From Holothuria scabra (taxonomy: Eukaryota > Echinodermata > Holothuroidea > Aspidochirotida > Holothuriidae), in NCBI GenBank assembly GCA_037179385.1, contig CM074188.1, positions 17,253,318 through 17,317,317 of the forward strand: a stretch of DNA of 64,000 bases, in the 5' to 3' direction. Of this stretch, positions 37,201 through 49,923 are shown piece by piece. The position numbers were made by a program, and so were the translations under genes. How positions within the stretch are numbered: the stretch's first letter is position 1; each line of letters begins with the position of its first letter. The notes below the pieces were generated by a model. The model searched no databases. It saw only the letters and a program-made list of their open reading frames with translations, and had not been told where the DNA came from.

Positions 37201-40200
37201 AAATATACTGATATAGCATGGGGACTCGAATTCTGCAGTTCATACTTCGCGAGACATTATCTCAATCTGACATTTTTCTAAGATCAAAAAGAGGCTACGT
37301 AGAATGAGTGTATAACACATGGAAGATTTATAGACACAGTTACATTAATACTACACATATAGGCTAACGTCGTAATTCAATGTTTTATATCGATTATCTT
37401 CAAGTCGTTAAATGAATAGTATTACAGCTCGTAACAGGTCAGATAAATTCACTGCATATACACGCAAACGCCAATATAGTTGATTTAAAACTACGGAGAG
37501 GACTTGTTCCCAGTATTCTCCTATATTTCTCTTTAAGTATGGACTAATTTTAAAAATTGCTGCTTCGTCAAATTTAGAAGTTGCGACGAATTGTTCTCAG
37601 TATTGGGGGAGGGGCGGGCTATTATCTCATTTTTGAAAATTAAAAAAAAAGAAAAAATACTGTGTGAAAAATCAATGCTAATGGACGGTTTTTCAAATAT
37701 TAAGGAGTACATGCTCCCATCGAGATCGTCATCCATGAAAACGTCATCCTTTTATTTTTCAAAATTGCTTGAATTAAATACCGGTAACTTCTAAAGTGGA
37801 CGTTTGTCCACCTCTTCTGAATTTATTTTGATTGTTGTGAGGTATCAGGCAAAATAAACAAAACCGACCACAAATCGATCTGAACACAAATATAAATATC
37901 AAAGTAAATTAAACAAAGGAAACAGTGCGTGAAATTATCAGAGCATTTGGATAGTAGGGTAGTATGTCCTCACTTCATGGGTGTACTCCATTATCCCTTA
38001 AGAAGGAAAATATTAATAATTCGATGGGATTTTCAGCAACACAAATGTAAAGTCTATACCTGTCATCGTTAAGACATTTGCTGAAATAAAATATTTGATT
38101 CATTTAAACATGGATTGTATTCAGACAGTGGTTAAATGCTAAAAACTACATGAATGGACTTTCAGTATCCAGTCATTTAGAACCTATACTACTAGAGGTC
38201 TACATTCAATTCTCGAGTTCCCTTCAACTATCAGACTATTGTTGGTGATTGATGACGGATGACTGCAGGGTTTGGGTCGTTTTGTTTGTTTGCTATTTTC
38301 ATTTACTGGGTACCGTTCGTTTTACTAGGCTGGCTTTTTTTCAGGTAGTATCACGTCGGAGCAGCTGGGTGTAGCCTTTCTTCACAAAGTTCGGTACCTA
38401 ACTACCAACATGTCTCATGTGAATTCATGTCTAAATTGTGTTGGTTCCACACCTATCAAACACATATGAAAAAACAAAAATATTCCTAATGGATTTTATT
38501 AAGTGCTTCATGTCTAATTTCATTGTTCCTAGTCTCTCCGTTTTCAAATATAATTTTAAATGCCTATTTTTGTTACTATTGCATGTTTTCATTTTGAAAA
38601 AATACGCAAAAAATCATCAAATTAAAAAATAACAAAACAAACAAAATATGGTAAAAACAACCTGGTATCGCGTATGGAAAGAGTGATGCAATAATTTTAC
38701 AAAAGTTTTAGAACATGCACGGTGTCTAATTTCTTTTGAAAATGAGAGTACTGAGAAATTTGATTCGACAATATCTAAATATTCCAATATCAATATGTAG
38801 TCCTGATTGACTGTGTAAGTCCCTAATAATTGCAATTTGTTTGCTGATTTCAAGTCGCTTTGCATTAAACGAAAAAGTTCGATCAAGATAGAAAAATTCG
38901 AAGTGGGTGATTAATTGATTACAACTTTTTCCTCACTATAGACCCATTGAAGAAAATGTTGAGCAAATCGATGAATTTCATCTACTACAGCATGCAGGGA
39001 CGTTGTGACATATATCTATTTCCATAACACAAACAGTGAAGAATCAGAAAATTGTAATTGCTAAACTTCTACTAAAACAAAGAGAATCCACATTAAAAAC
39101 AGGTAAATATGAGGTGTAACTTACCATAGTAGAATACACGTCGTGTGCATTTTTGCCGATACCCAAGATCGATTCGATAATTCCCACGGACCTACCATCG
39201 CCATATTGTAATGTGTAGGTTCACACACTGTCGGGGATAAAACTATAACAAGTCCAGCGACGGGGTCATATGCTCCGGCAATTCGGTGACTGTAACTTTA
39301 TATATTCAATGAATACATATCCCAAACAGGAAACATCTAACGATTTACAAATCATCATAAACTAGCGTTATGTCATCCATGATAAATAGATCGAATTATA
39401 GACTCGATTTAAAGCGTGGCTAGACGCAATATAACCTCGTCAAGATTGGAATATGAAGAGAAAATCAAACGAGATCGTCTCGGATCTGCCAATCAGATTA
39501 AGCTGTTGCACGTTCTTCAGATTTTACCACGACTGAAACGTCATTCACTTCTTTTTCAATTTACATTATTTTTTATTCCTTGGCAACATTCGTTTTATTT
39601 GAGAAGGCTCTCGAAAATTTTCAGCTGAGATATTGGTTTGGATTAAAAGACGGGTGAAAGCAACACATGACCTAAACATTTCAAGAGCTAGCACATCTGT
39701 CAAAGACGCGAAACAGCAAAGTTACTGAGCTTAGTCCCCGTACGGTCTCCAGTTATGTACAGGTCGGGCTGCATACGAAATCGATCAACCGTAGCAACAA
39801 TTATCTGCCTGGCGGACTAATCGTCTGTTTTATTCAGCATAAGAAGAAACTGACTGTTTGAGACTGCTAGGGTGAATGTCGAATGGATATCAATTTAATT
39901 TTTCCCGCTTTCTTCAAGAGGGTGGTGACATTTCGGACCAATTTCTTGTTGATAAAACAAAAAAATGTTCAAGTTCTTCACATTTTCACCCTTTATGCCA
40001 ATAACCTATAAATAACCAGGTAGTCAAAACTTTTAGATTAAATCATACCACTGGTTCCTGCTCTAAACAAAGAATGCCAACACCTTTACACTCCAGTTCA
40101 TAAAAATTAAACTGTGATCATTTAGGAACCACTGGTTATTCCCTGTTCCCTCAACTTTTACAATAACTTGCTTCGCAAACTAAAGGTCACAAGTGGAAAA

Positions 40201-42541
40201 CGCCTCCTCTGGTCTCAGTCTGTATGATATAGCTCATAAATTTTGTACATCCTTACCAAAACCAACAGCTCCGGGCGGGTGTTTTCATAGCAGTAAGTTA
40301 ACGGGCTATCTCTCTCTGTGTAAGTTTGTTTTCCGAGCCAACATGGTATCGAAATCTATGCAGATCCTCATTCACGGTGCCAAAATGTATGCTGACTATA
40401 CAACTTGAAAAAAACGACTCTTAAATGAGCAGTTCGTACGATATTATTGTAGGTGCTTGCCAGACGGTTAGACGATGATTTGTATTGTCAGTACAAATGT
40501 AGCCTAACTTTGTTAGGCCTATACTCGCTAAAATGTTGTTGCCTTGACGGCGAGATTCGACGCTGTCGTACCGCTTGTCGCAGTGAAAGAAGTTATTTGC
40601 TGGAAGTGTTATGCCTGGCGACAGATTCTGTAGAGATACTGGCTCTTCGAACTAAACGGAAATGTACGGCCTGTGGAGCAAAGTCAGGCATTCCTTTGAA
40701 ATTCTCAGAGGGTTTCTGGGATCAGAAGACAAGCACGTTGTTAGACAGAAGTTTGACTAAATGAAGGAAAGAGTTTTGGAATTACATGAGCTGTTTAAGA
40801 TAAATCGTAAATTATAATCACGGTTAGTTGACCTTCCACACTCAAAACACTTTCGAGCTCTTAAATTATTTGCTTTTTATGGTACAACACGGAATTAAGA
40901 GGATCCATTGATCTCAACGAAAGTAAACTGTCGTCACATGTAAATAGGTATTTTTGCTCTCGAACATCAAAGCAACATACTTCATGTATTGGTTTATAAG
41001 ACAATCTTTTCGATTCTAGTAGCGCACATGAATCATCGGTTCCTTAGAAGAAATGAAAGTAAAAATGCAAGGATCGTCAGCTAAATGGTAGGCCTAATTT
41101 CATCAGTCCAAGGGTTAATTATCAAAATTAATAGATCCAATTGAAAAGTTCCGTCGGCCAACTCGATCACCGTTTTGTTGCAGTTACTTGTTTTCACCAA
41201 GGAAGTACTGCCATGTTTTTCATTTAGTGAATAGAGCTCATATTTCCCCTAAACACGTCATTCGGAAGTACAAACTTTACACCGGCGTGTGCTACCTTCG
41301 GTCCCGTTACGTCATCAATGATGAAGTCCAAGCAGTGAACAAAGATTCGTTGACTTTCTACCGCGCCAGTCACTTTGTCACACAACCTAAAATGGCTGAT
41401 GTTAATTTGTAAGCAACCGTCTACCGGACATTAAATAGGTAAATACTACTACACATTGTTACATGAAACACCACGAGCTGTATATGAACCGAGCTAATGC
41501 GGTATTAAATCTTTGCCTAATATTTCAACAGGTTTGTGTGGAAAACCATTGCAAAACAAAACCGAGTGAAGTCCAGTAAATAAGTAACGGAGATAGGAAA
41601 CCACTGGTATGGACTTTGCTTCTTTATCAGAAGCTACTAGTTGGTACATGTCTTTCTGCCATAGTTCTTCAAGAAAGAAAACAAGATCTAATGGCCCGGA
41701 GGTCAGTGAAATAGCAATACCTCCTCCTACATATCTTAAGGTGCACCGTGTAAAGTTGATGCGCAAATAGAAGCAAGTGATATGGGTGAATTAACAAATT
41801 CCTCACACCTCTTGTCCGTTGACGTAGTCATGACTGTTATCAAAACTCATATCTTGTAAACGGTGGTAACGTGCTTGACTATGTATGACGTCATCTTTAA
41901 AATATTGTATGCAGATTTTTTTCTTTTTTCAAATATACCTACTATTATAACGTATAGCCTACTACAGAGTGAAACCTTCGATAGGTAAATGATATTGAAT
42001 ATCACATCGCAATAATTTTAATATAGGCCTATCTCTAGCTCCCTTCAAATCCCCCTCTCTGAGGTTGCCCCCCCCCCTCTTTCATTACTCTGCTCAGTAT
42101 TTTATATGGTTTGCTGTTAGTCTGCTGTAATTCCAAGACGTTGCTCCTTTAGAAAGCAGAGCTCCTAAAAAAGTTTTAGTGTTGGTGGGATTTTATTTAA
42201 ATTTTTATATCGGTCTCCTTGAAAGAAAACTAAAACAAGGTTACTTCTGTAGGCTGTTAAGTGACTTAGCGTCTGACCCGTACCCAGATTAGATACTTTG
42301 GGGTACATCAATGAAAAAGATATGTGGATTCCTTGAAGGGGTACCCTTTCATATTTTAACAAAATTTAGAGGTATAAGATCCTCAAATAGTGCACCATTT
42401 CCCATTCTTCCCTCCTACATTTAATGAACCTCTTTTTCTGATAATACACAGTGATCAAATGGAACCCATACCCAGGCATTACTGTATGTAGAGCACCCTT
42501 GTTCCTCAAACTTCACCAAGCCTCATCCGTCTACTCCCATT
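34269..42541. other. Long stretch without a confident feature
   Basis: I find no element ends and no splice-supported gene over 8 kb. Open frames at 39416-39628 (non-ATG start) and 40453-40764 (103 codons, eight Cys) are the most protein-like but carry no recognised motif. A small palindrome CCCGCTTAGCGGG lies near 35770. ACCACTGGTTCCT and AGGAACCACTGGT form a loose inverted pair near 40050-40132. Confidence 0.35.
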
Positions 42542-42591
42542 GTATAACCAGCGAGGTGTGATTACACCTAGTTACACCTCCCTGGTATAAC
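42542..42591. mobile_element. Micro-palindromic element (36 bp) with 7-bp TSD
   Basis: The core 42549-42584 begins CAGCGAGGTGT and ends ACACCTCCCTG, an 11-bp inverted repeat with one mismatch. GTATAAC stands directly before (42542-42548) and directly after it (42585-42591). The same ends occur in the 29-bp element at 53092-53120, also with a 7-bp duplication. This looks like a transposed unit reduced to little more than its termini. Confidence 0.6.
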
Positions 42592-43585
42592 ACATTGTAA
42601 CGTGCTGGTTTACTAGATGGGTGGTTATTTTTCGACGCCAACTTATCTAAGAATATGGAGGAAACCAATTACTTTAACATCAAGTCTCGTCATATCAGGG
42701 AACGGAACAACTTAAGTTTTTTAGACCGAATTTGACTTCCTTCCAGTCGTGGACGTTGATTGGGGGAGGGGGGGGGATGGATGGATATTCTTCCATATAA
42801 CTTTTGGGGGAATACACCCGTTGGCTTAAATTTTTCTTAGCAAACTTTAAATGTATACAACCAACCCACCCCACCCCACGTTCGAGTAAAGATTGACGAC
42901 TATGCTATCAGTCGGCATGTTGGAAGCTACAATGAACATTCTTCCAACCGTTAGCCGTAGCAGGGAGCACACCACCATTAATTTCTCCATTGACTTACAC
43001 ACTATTTTGCCTTCATTAAATCCCCCCTGCAACCCAGTCAAAGTTCACACCCCACTAAAGCTACCCCTCACATGAAAGCCAGTGAGTTGGCTAATCATGG
43101 TACCACAAATTCACCATAGCATGACCGTTTAGATTTTGAGATACAAGGGGATAAAATTTTGGGTCTGTACACCCTACCCTATTAATCCGCAAGGTGACGG
43201 AAATAACGTCTTTTTCACACCAAATTTTTAAACAGTCTAAATCACCTTCAATTCTTCCCAAATTGGCAACACTCACACATTAACACGTCCTCTTTCATAT
43301 CCAAAATAAAACAACCACATCTGATTAGCCTAACTTCAGCAATTCACACTTAAAGAGGACCTACTTTGGAACTACTTTTCCCGGCAAGGCCATTCTGCTA
43401 ATGGCGGTGTGCTCCCAGCAGCGGGCGGGCAATCTTCGAGGTACCAGATGACTCACGAGGCCTCGACCAAATCACCTTTAATCCTGCGCGACCCCATTGA
43501 GATTGGGATAGTTTTAGAGAATGGGGACTGGGTCTTCCTCTTCATTTCCGTGGACAACGAGACTATTACTGATCAGTTGGACAGG
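42592..43585. other. No gene recognised
   Basis: Contains G-rich and C-rich low-complexity runs near 42760 and 42865. No domain or repeat ends. Confidence 0.4.
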
Positions 43586-45069
43586 GGCTGAACCAGTGGC
43601 GCAGCTACGGGGAGGGGGATTGTGGGCTCGAGCCCGCTCCCCCAATGAATCGTCCAGCCCCCCCCCCCCCACCTACCCAACAGCCCCACTGGCGAACTGG
43701 GCAAAAATTATATTCTTGCTGGTCGATAATAATATTCAGTCCGGGCTACCCGGCTACCATGACATAAAGCACTTGCGATACATCCACTCTGAATGTCGGA
43801 ATAAATTCAGGTAGACTGTGACAAGCGCCATATATTCGGAATCTCTTGACTTTTGCCCGTCGGGTTTCTGGATAGATAATTTTCTAGAATATTTCGAGTG
43901 GCTGAAATTGGCTACGTTGATGTGGATTACAGTGGTGCAAAAGCGTGCTCCTAGCATCTGGCCTGTTTCTAACGCCGGTGGGGATTTTTTTCAGTTCCTG
44001 GGAATGCACAAATTTGTTCCAAAATCATACTTGGTGTGATTGTTAGAATTTTTGTGTTCAATTTGGTAGTTAAATATATAGGAATATGGGAATAAATATG
44101 GTAGGTTGGAAGGTATTTGCAGATTGCACGGCAAGTGCTGCCATGAGTCACTGACCAGTGCAACAACCAAACACAAGTTGGGTCAATGCAGTCTCAAGGG
44201 TCGCAACCTTACCACTATTACCTCCAAGGACATCACTTAGCTCTTGGGTGGAGTGGACAAACCCATTGGCGACGAGGACAGGGGCAGACTGCCCCGAAAA
44301 AATTCAATTCGGGCATGAATTTGAAAAAAAAAATCAGACAGCACTTGAATTTTGAAAAAAAAAATAGTCTTTCTGAAAATTCCTAAATGTGGGAGAAATC
44401 TTTAAAAAGATATGCCCCCAAAAAAGAAAGGAACGTTATATAGTCGCAGTATAATATTCAGGAAAAATCAACAAGATTCTAAAAATTCGCTACACCTTCG
44501 GGCAGCGCAAAAAAAGCTAGTATTCGTGAGTTTTAGTTCACAGATTAGCACAACACAATGCCCAAAAGACAAACCTTTGCCGAAAAACAGCAAACGCTTC
44601 ATTTACGCTACGCGACGATATTTTCTTGAAAATAACAAAAATCTGCGACATATTTGGGTAGCATGTGAAAAAAGGTTTTCATCATCCCCACTTCATAATG
44701 TAGTTTTTCAAAATCATGCCCGAGATGATCAAATATTCGGGCGAAGCTTTAAAAATGCTGGGATGTTTTCAATTGCCAATTTGATTCAACAGACGGGAGG
44801 ATCAGGTGCAGTGCCCGAAAGTTCGCCATCTATCCTGCCCAAAGCCAAATACGGACAATGGTAATGAAAATCAGGTAATTTCTTTTTCAATCGATACGGT
44901 GTGAGAATATCTTCTTATAAGTCTGCTTGAAAATTTATTTAAACACACCTTTTACTGTGACATTTTTTTAAAATTTCATCAATATATTTCATAAGCATGT
45001 TTTCAAGTCCGATTTATAGCTTTCCCCCGAAAATATGCAACACATGCATGTCATACATTGATAGTGGCA

Positions 45070-46320
45070 CATTTTATCTGGTAATTTTTTCATGAAAATA
45101 GCGACAGGTAGATCCCCCACAAGCCTGGAAAATGTCATTTTCGTGTGTCTGAGGGGTCCGATTTTTCATCATTTTCTGTTCGCTCCGCGGAAACTAGTGG
45201 TGGCGCTCCGCGTAGATAGTCTTCCTAGCTGACTTAAGGTTTCAAATGACCATTTTTTGCAAATGGAACCTCAAAAGAAAGGACTAATTAGATCCTCCTA
45301 TGACCCTGGGAAATGCCATTTTCGACTGTCTGGGGCATCCGATATTTAAAAAATTTCTGTACGCTTCCCCCCCCCCCCCAACTAATGGTGGCGCTCCGCT
45401 TAGTTTTTCTGGCAAACGTTTGTTAAGCAGTAGTTAGCGTTTATCTGCAATTGAAAACTTTAAATAGCGACTGATGAGATTTCCTTCATTAGCCTGGGAA
45501 ATGTCATTTCCGACTGTCTGAGAGGTACGGATTTTCAAAGTTTTCGGGACGCTCCGCGCCAACCAGAGGTGGTGCTCCACTTAGATTGTCTCTCGGGCAG
45601 AATTACATTTGGGGGGGGGCAAAAATCTTTTGCCCCACACTTAAATGCTCCCCTTCCCCTATGGAAATATCTTACACGGACGTGTACTGGAGCAGTTGAT
45701 TGCAACATGCAGCAGGATTTTGGATTTGCAATCCTAGCGTCCATAGTCCAGTGGAGTGATGCATACTAGAGCTAATTAGTATCTAAAAGGTGTGTTTCAA
45801 TCTGAGAAAAATCGCAAATTTTTTCTCATCAGAACTAAAGACAAGTAAACCTGGCAAATGCAATTTCCAGCCACATGGGAGGTGTTAAAGAGGCTCATTG
45901 AGTTGATATCGATAACTAAATGAGAATCTCAAAGGGCCTCTGCCACATAACAATGCGTATAGTTAGCATAACAAGTCAAGTTTCAAGTCCAAAAGTCACA
46001 GAAAACGCTCAAATTTTGAATTTTCTAGTGTCCTTACTTGCAACGGTTTTGTACATAATTTGAAAAAGTGTCTCGTCACATTTTTTTAAAACCGACTTCA
46101 ACCGTCAAGTACTCCCTCATGAAACAGTTATTTGTATGTAAGGTATGGGGATTGTCTCAGATTGACCATTTGTCATTGGTATATGTGAAGAAAAATTAAC
46201 AGGTTTGGAAAAATTTGTTGAATATCATGAACCAACTCAATAAGCCGCTTTAAAATCCAAAATTTTCTTTGTACGCTCCGCGCTAGCTGATGGTGGCGCT
46301 ACGCTTAGATAGTAAACTTC
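45070..46320 (+). repeat. Degenerate ~182-bp tandem repeat
   Basis: Each unit has CCTGGGAAATGTCATTT, CGACTGTCTGAG and GGTGGCGCTCCGCTTAG in that order. The last box begins at 45199, 45387 and 45568, so the period is 181-188 bp. A fourth unit runs from about 45835 and is split by the MITE at 45889-46249, resuming to about 46310. An insertion of about 175 bp (roughly 45600-45780) lies between units three and four. A stray diverged unit occurs at 55920-56040. Confidence 0.75.
45885..46253. mobile_element. TTAA-flanked MITE family 2, copy 1
   Basis: The 361-bp element 45889-46249 begins AGAGGCTCATTGAGTTGA and ends with the inverse TCAACTCAAT..CCGCT. TTAA precedes (45885-45888) and follows it (46250-46253). 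The flanking sequence on both sides is one continuous tandem-repeat unit, so insertion into a single TTAA can be read directly. TTAA targets are used by piggyBac and Kolobok transposases; which applies is unknown. Confidence 0.8.
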
Positions 46321-46394
46321 ATCCCCCTACAAAAGTATCCAGCCCCCCATAGTTCCCCTACGAAAAAAATCCTAGCTACGTTACTGGGCATAAC

Positions 46395-47753
46395 TACCAT
46401 ATCAGCCAAAGGGCAGTCCGCACCCACTTCACCGACGGAATTGAACCGACGACTAAAACCCGTCTGTCTTTGTATTGTGTTTTAATCTGTGTTCCCCTTT
46501 ATAATCATTGTTTTCCATTAAAATCATCATACTATTTTGGACCTCTCAGGCCTACCTAGCGATCAAATGCTCAAACGGGGTGAATCATTAGCAAGGATTG
46601 TTTAGTGGTACTTTAACCACAAATTTTCTAAACGCTGTATGCCAAGCCGCAGAGGCGATTCGCTCATATGAATAATTACTTTTTAAGTGAGTCCATGTGG
46701 ACTGCAACTAAGGTAATACCAAAAATTTTGGGAGATGGCAAAAACTGGAATCCTATAGGCTGACCAGTAAAGTTGTCTTTTCTCTAACTTGTTCATAATT
46801 ACCGTATCAACAAGATTGTTACAAGCGTTCCGAGTAGTCACTTCAAACTGCGAACTAATTAACAATGGCATAGAAAATGCTTCATTGAGCACGTATACAT
46901 CTCAATTTGAATGTGTGAGACATTCCATCTAAAACCAGTTACGTGCTCAATATGGGGTCGTACACCCCATTTCCCCATGCCCAGTAGCCGAGAAAAATCG
47001 GCTTTTCGGGGGAAATCACTGGGAAGAAGCAACAGAAGCGTAACCCGCACTGGTCGTTATGCGTTTTTTAAATATGCTGGCCTTCCATACATTTCAAATA
47101 GCACCATTTTGCACCTCAGTTCCCTCCCCCCAACAAAGCACCCCATTTCCAAATTGGGAGGGGCCCTCCCCGCTCCCTCCCTTTAAGCTTAGACTCCTCA
47201 ACCAGAGCAGCGAACACTCAAATCGTGTCGGCCCCTGTTGGAACTTCTTCGATATTTTTCAACTGGTATCAATAAAACAAAGAGCTAGCCATGACAGAGT
47301 ACACCATCCGCCTTTATATACCATCTTCCTTTATATATTGCTCATTAGGAGACACCAATCTGCATTCAGCCGATTCCGCGTGATTGATAAATTTCCAGTT
47401 ACCCCCCCCCCCCCGTAGACCCCCACCCATGTCAGTCGGGGAAATAAGCCATTTGCCCCTACCTCATTATTCCTTCTCACCCACTCTCTAAAACCATGGA
47501 GCTCTTACATACTAGCTCCATAGTTTAAGCTAGCAATGACCCTCTTGTTTTGATTTTTTCTGTTTTGTTTTCTTTGTTTTTTGGCGGGGGGTGGGGCTTT
47601 TTTGAAGTGTTCTGATGCAAAATGCCGCTACATTTTGTTCTTTGATTTGCGAAATTTGAAAGAATCTATTAGTGTTTTGTTTTCCCCACCCTCACTCCCC
47701 CTTCCTCCCCCTCCCAAAAGAAATCCGGGATATGATCTCGATTGCATCCCTTC
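46395..47753. other. No gene recognised
   Basis: Contains a 13-bp C tract (47402-47414) and C/T-rich low-complexity runs that open long but meaningless frames. Confidence 0.4.
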
Positions 47754-48591
47754 CTACACTCTAAAAAATGATTACCCAACCTGGGCAAAAAAAAAATTAC
47801 CCAACCGCTGGTTCCATATGCCTCCTGACCGGAATTGGGTAAAAAAATGCCCAACTCAATTGGTTAAGTGTTTTACTCATTAGTTGGGCAAAAGAAATTA
47901 CCCAACCATTTCACCCAACTAATTTTGCCCAACAAATGGGTAAAATTGATACCAACACGTTAGTCGAACAGCTGTACTGTTGTGTGCTTGTGTGGATTTT
48001 AAAATAACCTGATATATTATTATGTGATTTGGATAAGACGGAGATTTAACAAAGTACCCTAACACATAGGCCGTTCGTCCTCAAAGAGTTGTTGGGGGCA
48101 CCAGCGACGATGCACTTGGTACGTAAACAGTGAAGTGTGTAGTTTAAAGCAACAAACGCAATCGTGAACTTTGTATCTCTTCTCCCATTGATTACGTAGC
48201 AATGGAAACCTTTTTTTTTTCTATGCGACCATTGCTCTTTAAGTACTTTCGTCAAGATTTTTACTGCTATTTTACCGTTAGTTTTTTATTTACCAAATAC
48301 AACCTTATTCAACCATGAGACCTTATAATTAACCACTTCTATTACAATTATTATTTGTAAAACTTAACTGATCTTTAACTAATCATCTGATTGGTCAATT
48401 ACATTTTACCCAACTGTTGGGTACTTTAAAACTTGCCCAACACCTTTTACCAACACCTGGATTTTACCCAACCTTTATTTGCCCAACAATATGGGTACAG
48501 TTGTTTACCCATTTGTTGGGCAATAATTTGCCCATGCTGAGCATTTTGTATTTTGCCCAATGCTTTTTACCCAAAAGTTTTTAGAGTGTAG
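47754..48591. mobile_element. TA-flanked element with subterminal TTGGGTAA arrays
   Basis: The ends CTACACTCTAAAAAA and TTTTTAGAGTGTAG are inverted repeats, with TA as a possible target duplication. The first ~190 bp and last ~190 bp are packed with TTACCCAAC and TTGCCCAAC words on both strands. The ~430-bp centre lacks them. Dense subterminal repeats usually serve as transposase binding sites (inference here). No coding capacity. The end type matches the candidates at 8635 and 24825. Confidence 0.7.
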
Positions 48592-48873
48592 GGACTTCAA
48601 ACTTTTCTTGTTAAGACTGTTATAAGTTTTATGGTTAGCCTCCTTGAAACAACGTCAACTCCACGTTCTACTTCTATTTTGGTTCAACGCCTGTCCTGCT
48701 TACCCTTTAAGAAATCAAAACATTGAATGAATTTCATGTTTTTACAAAAGAACGAGAACTAAAATTATGAACATATATACCTCAAAATATGTTCTATGTG
48801 TTACTTTTGTAGAAAAAAATTGGAGCATGGAAACAGTTACCACCGCTAGATAGCGGTATAATAGTGTAAGTCA

Positions 48874-49242
48874 ATAAAGGGGCTCATTGAGTTGAAATCG
48901 ATGATTTAATGAGAGTGCTAGAAGGTCACTACAACATAACAATTCTTCTAGTTAGCATAAAAAGTCAAGTTTTATGTCAATTAGTTAGGACAAAAGTGAA
49001 AAATTTGGAACTTTGTGGTGTGGTGACTTGTTACTGTTATGTGCATAATTTGAAAAAGTGTCTGGTCACAAATTTTTGAAAACCGAATTGAAACATGAAA
49101 CACTCACTCATTAAACGGTTATTTTTGAATAAAATATAGGGATTGGCTAAGTTTGACCATTTGTCATTGATATGTGAAGAAAACTTAACAGGTTTGGAAA
49201 AATTTGTTGAATTTTACGAGTCAACTCAATGAGCCCCTTTAA
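48874..49242. mobile_element. TTAA-flanked MITE family 2, copy 2
   Basis: The element 48878-49238 is 361 bp, the same length as copy 1, and homologous throughout. It has AGGGGCTCATTGAGTTGA at the left and the inverse TCAACTCAATGAGCCCCT at the right. Shared inner words include AATTTGAAAAAGTGTCT and ACAGGTTTGGAAAAATTTG. The right TTAA is intact; the left has mutated to ATAA. Confidence 0.8.
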
Positions 49243-49871
49243 GAGACTGAGGAGTATTGACTTGAGTAATTAATGAATACTACCCAGTGCCCGTCAGCAC
49301 CAATATCGACCCCTTCACCTCGACCCGACTCATCTTTCTTGCGTCGCTATCATTCGAACATCAAAGCATCGTCGTTCCGGAGTTTCTAGAGATCCATTAC
49401 GTCATCTCGATTGTTTGGTCTATGCAGTGAATGGTTCTTTACCGGGTTTTTATCTCCTGGGGTTAATTTTGGTACTTCAAAGGGTAGTTATTAATTGCTT
49501 ACTCTGTTAAGTGTTTTCAAAGTTATTCCAATTATATAAGATTACTTTTGCAGTCCGACGATCTGACACTGTCGTCAATGTAGTTACTGAACCCAACATG
49601 ATAACGGTACCAGACCCACTTTACTGAATCGACACATTTGGAAGATGAAAAACTAGTCTAACTAGAACACCTTTTTGACTGCTTCATTGAAATATAAAGA
49701 TGTAAAAGCAATTTGCGTCGCCGGGGAGGGGGAGGGAAGGGGGACCATGCATTTTTTTATTGTTATGGAGCAATAAATTGAATTCCAATAATGCTATGTG
49801 TTACATCAAATTGCATTTGACTGTCTGAAGGTACTTTTTTCAAGAGTTTCTCAAGGAGGGGCACATCCCTC

Positions 49872-49923
49872 GACTCCCCCTCCCCACACTGGTGATTGAC
49901 TCCCCCTCCCCACACTGGTGATC
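49872..49923 (+). repeat. 26-bp tandem duplication
   Basis: Two adjacent copies of a 26-bp unit starting GACTCCCCCTCCCCACACTG, differing only at the last base. Confidence 0.9.

Larger units (their letters stand above)
43586..46394. mobile_element. 2.8-kb hAT-like composite element
   Basis: The proposed element is 43594-46386. It begins CAGTGGCGCAGCTACGG, and its right end reads CAGTAACGTAGCTAGG in reverse complement (12 of 16 positions match). GGCTGAAC precedes and GGCATAAC follows, a possible 8-bp duplication with two mismatches. The ends match the verified MITE at 11551-11729. Inside are C tracts, a 150-codon open frame without a recognised domain (44412-44864), a ~182-bp tandem repeat and a nested TTAA element. 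No transposase is recognised. It could instead be adjacent fragments of several elements. Confidence 0.45.

Noticed and set aside
40009..40140. Inverted pair around ACCACTGGTTCCT
   Set aside because: Short imperfect arms, no flanking duplication, no second copy seen.
40453..40764. 103-codon cysteine-rich frame
   Set aside because: Eight Cys but no spacing pattern I know, no clear splice sites, no neighbours; kept only as a note.
47059..47883. Proline-rich open frames
   Set aside because: Translation of C-rich low-complexity DNA and of the TTGGGTAA arrays; no protein features.
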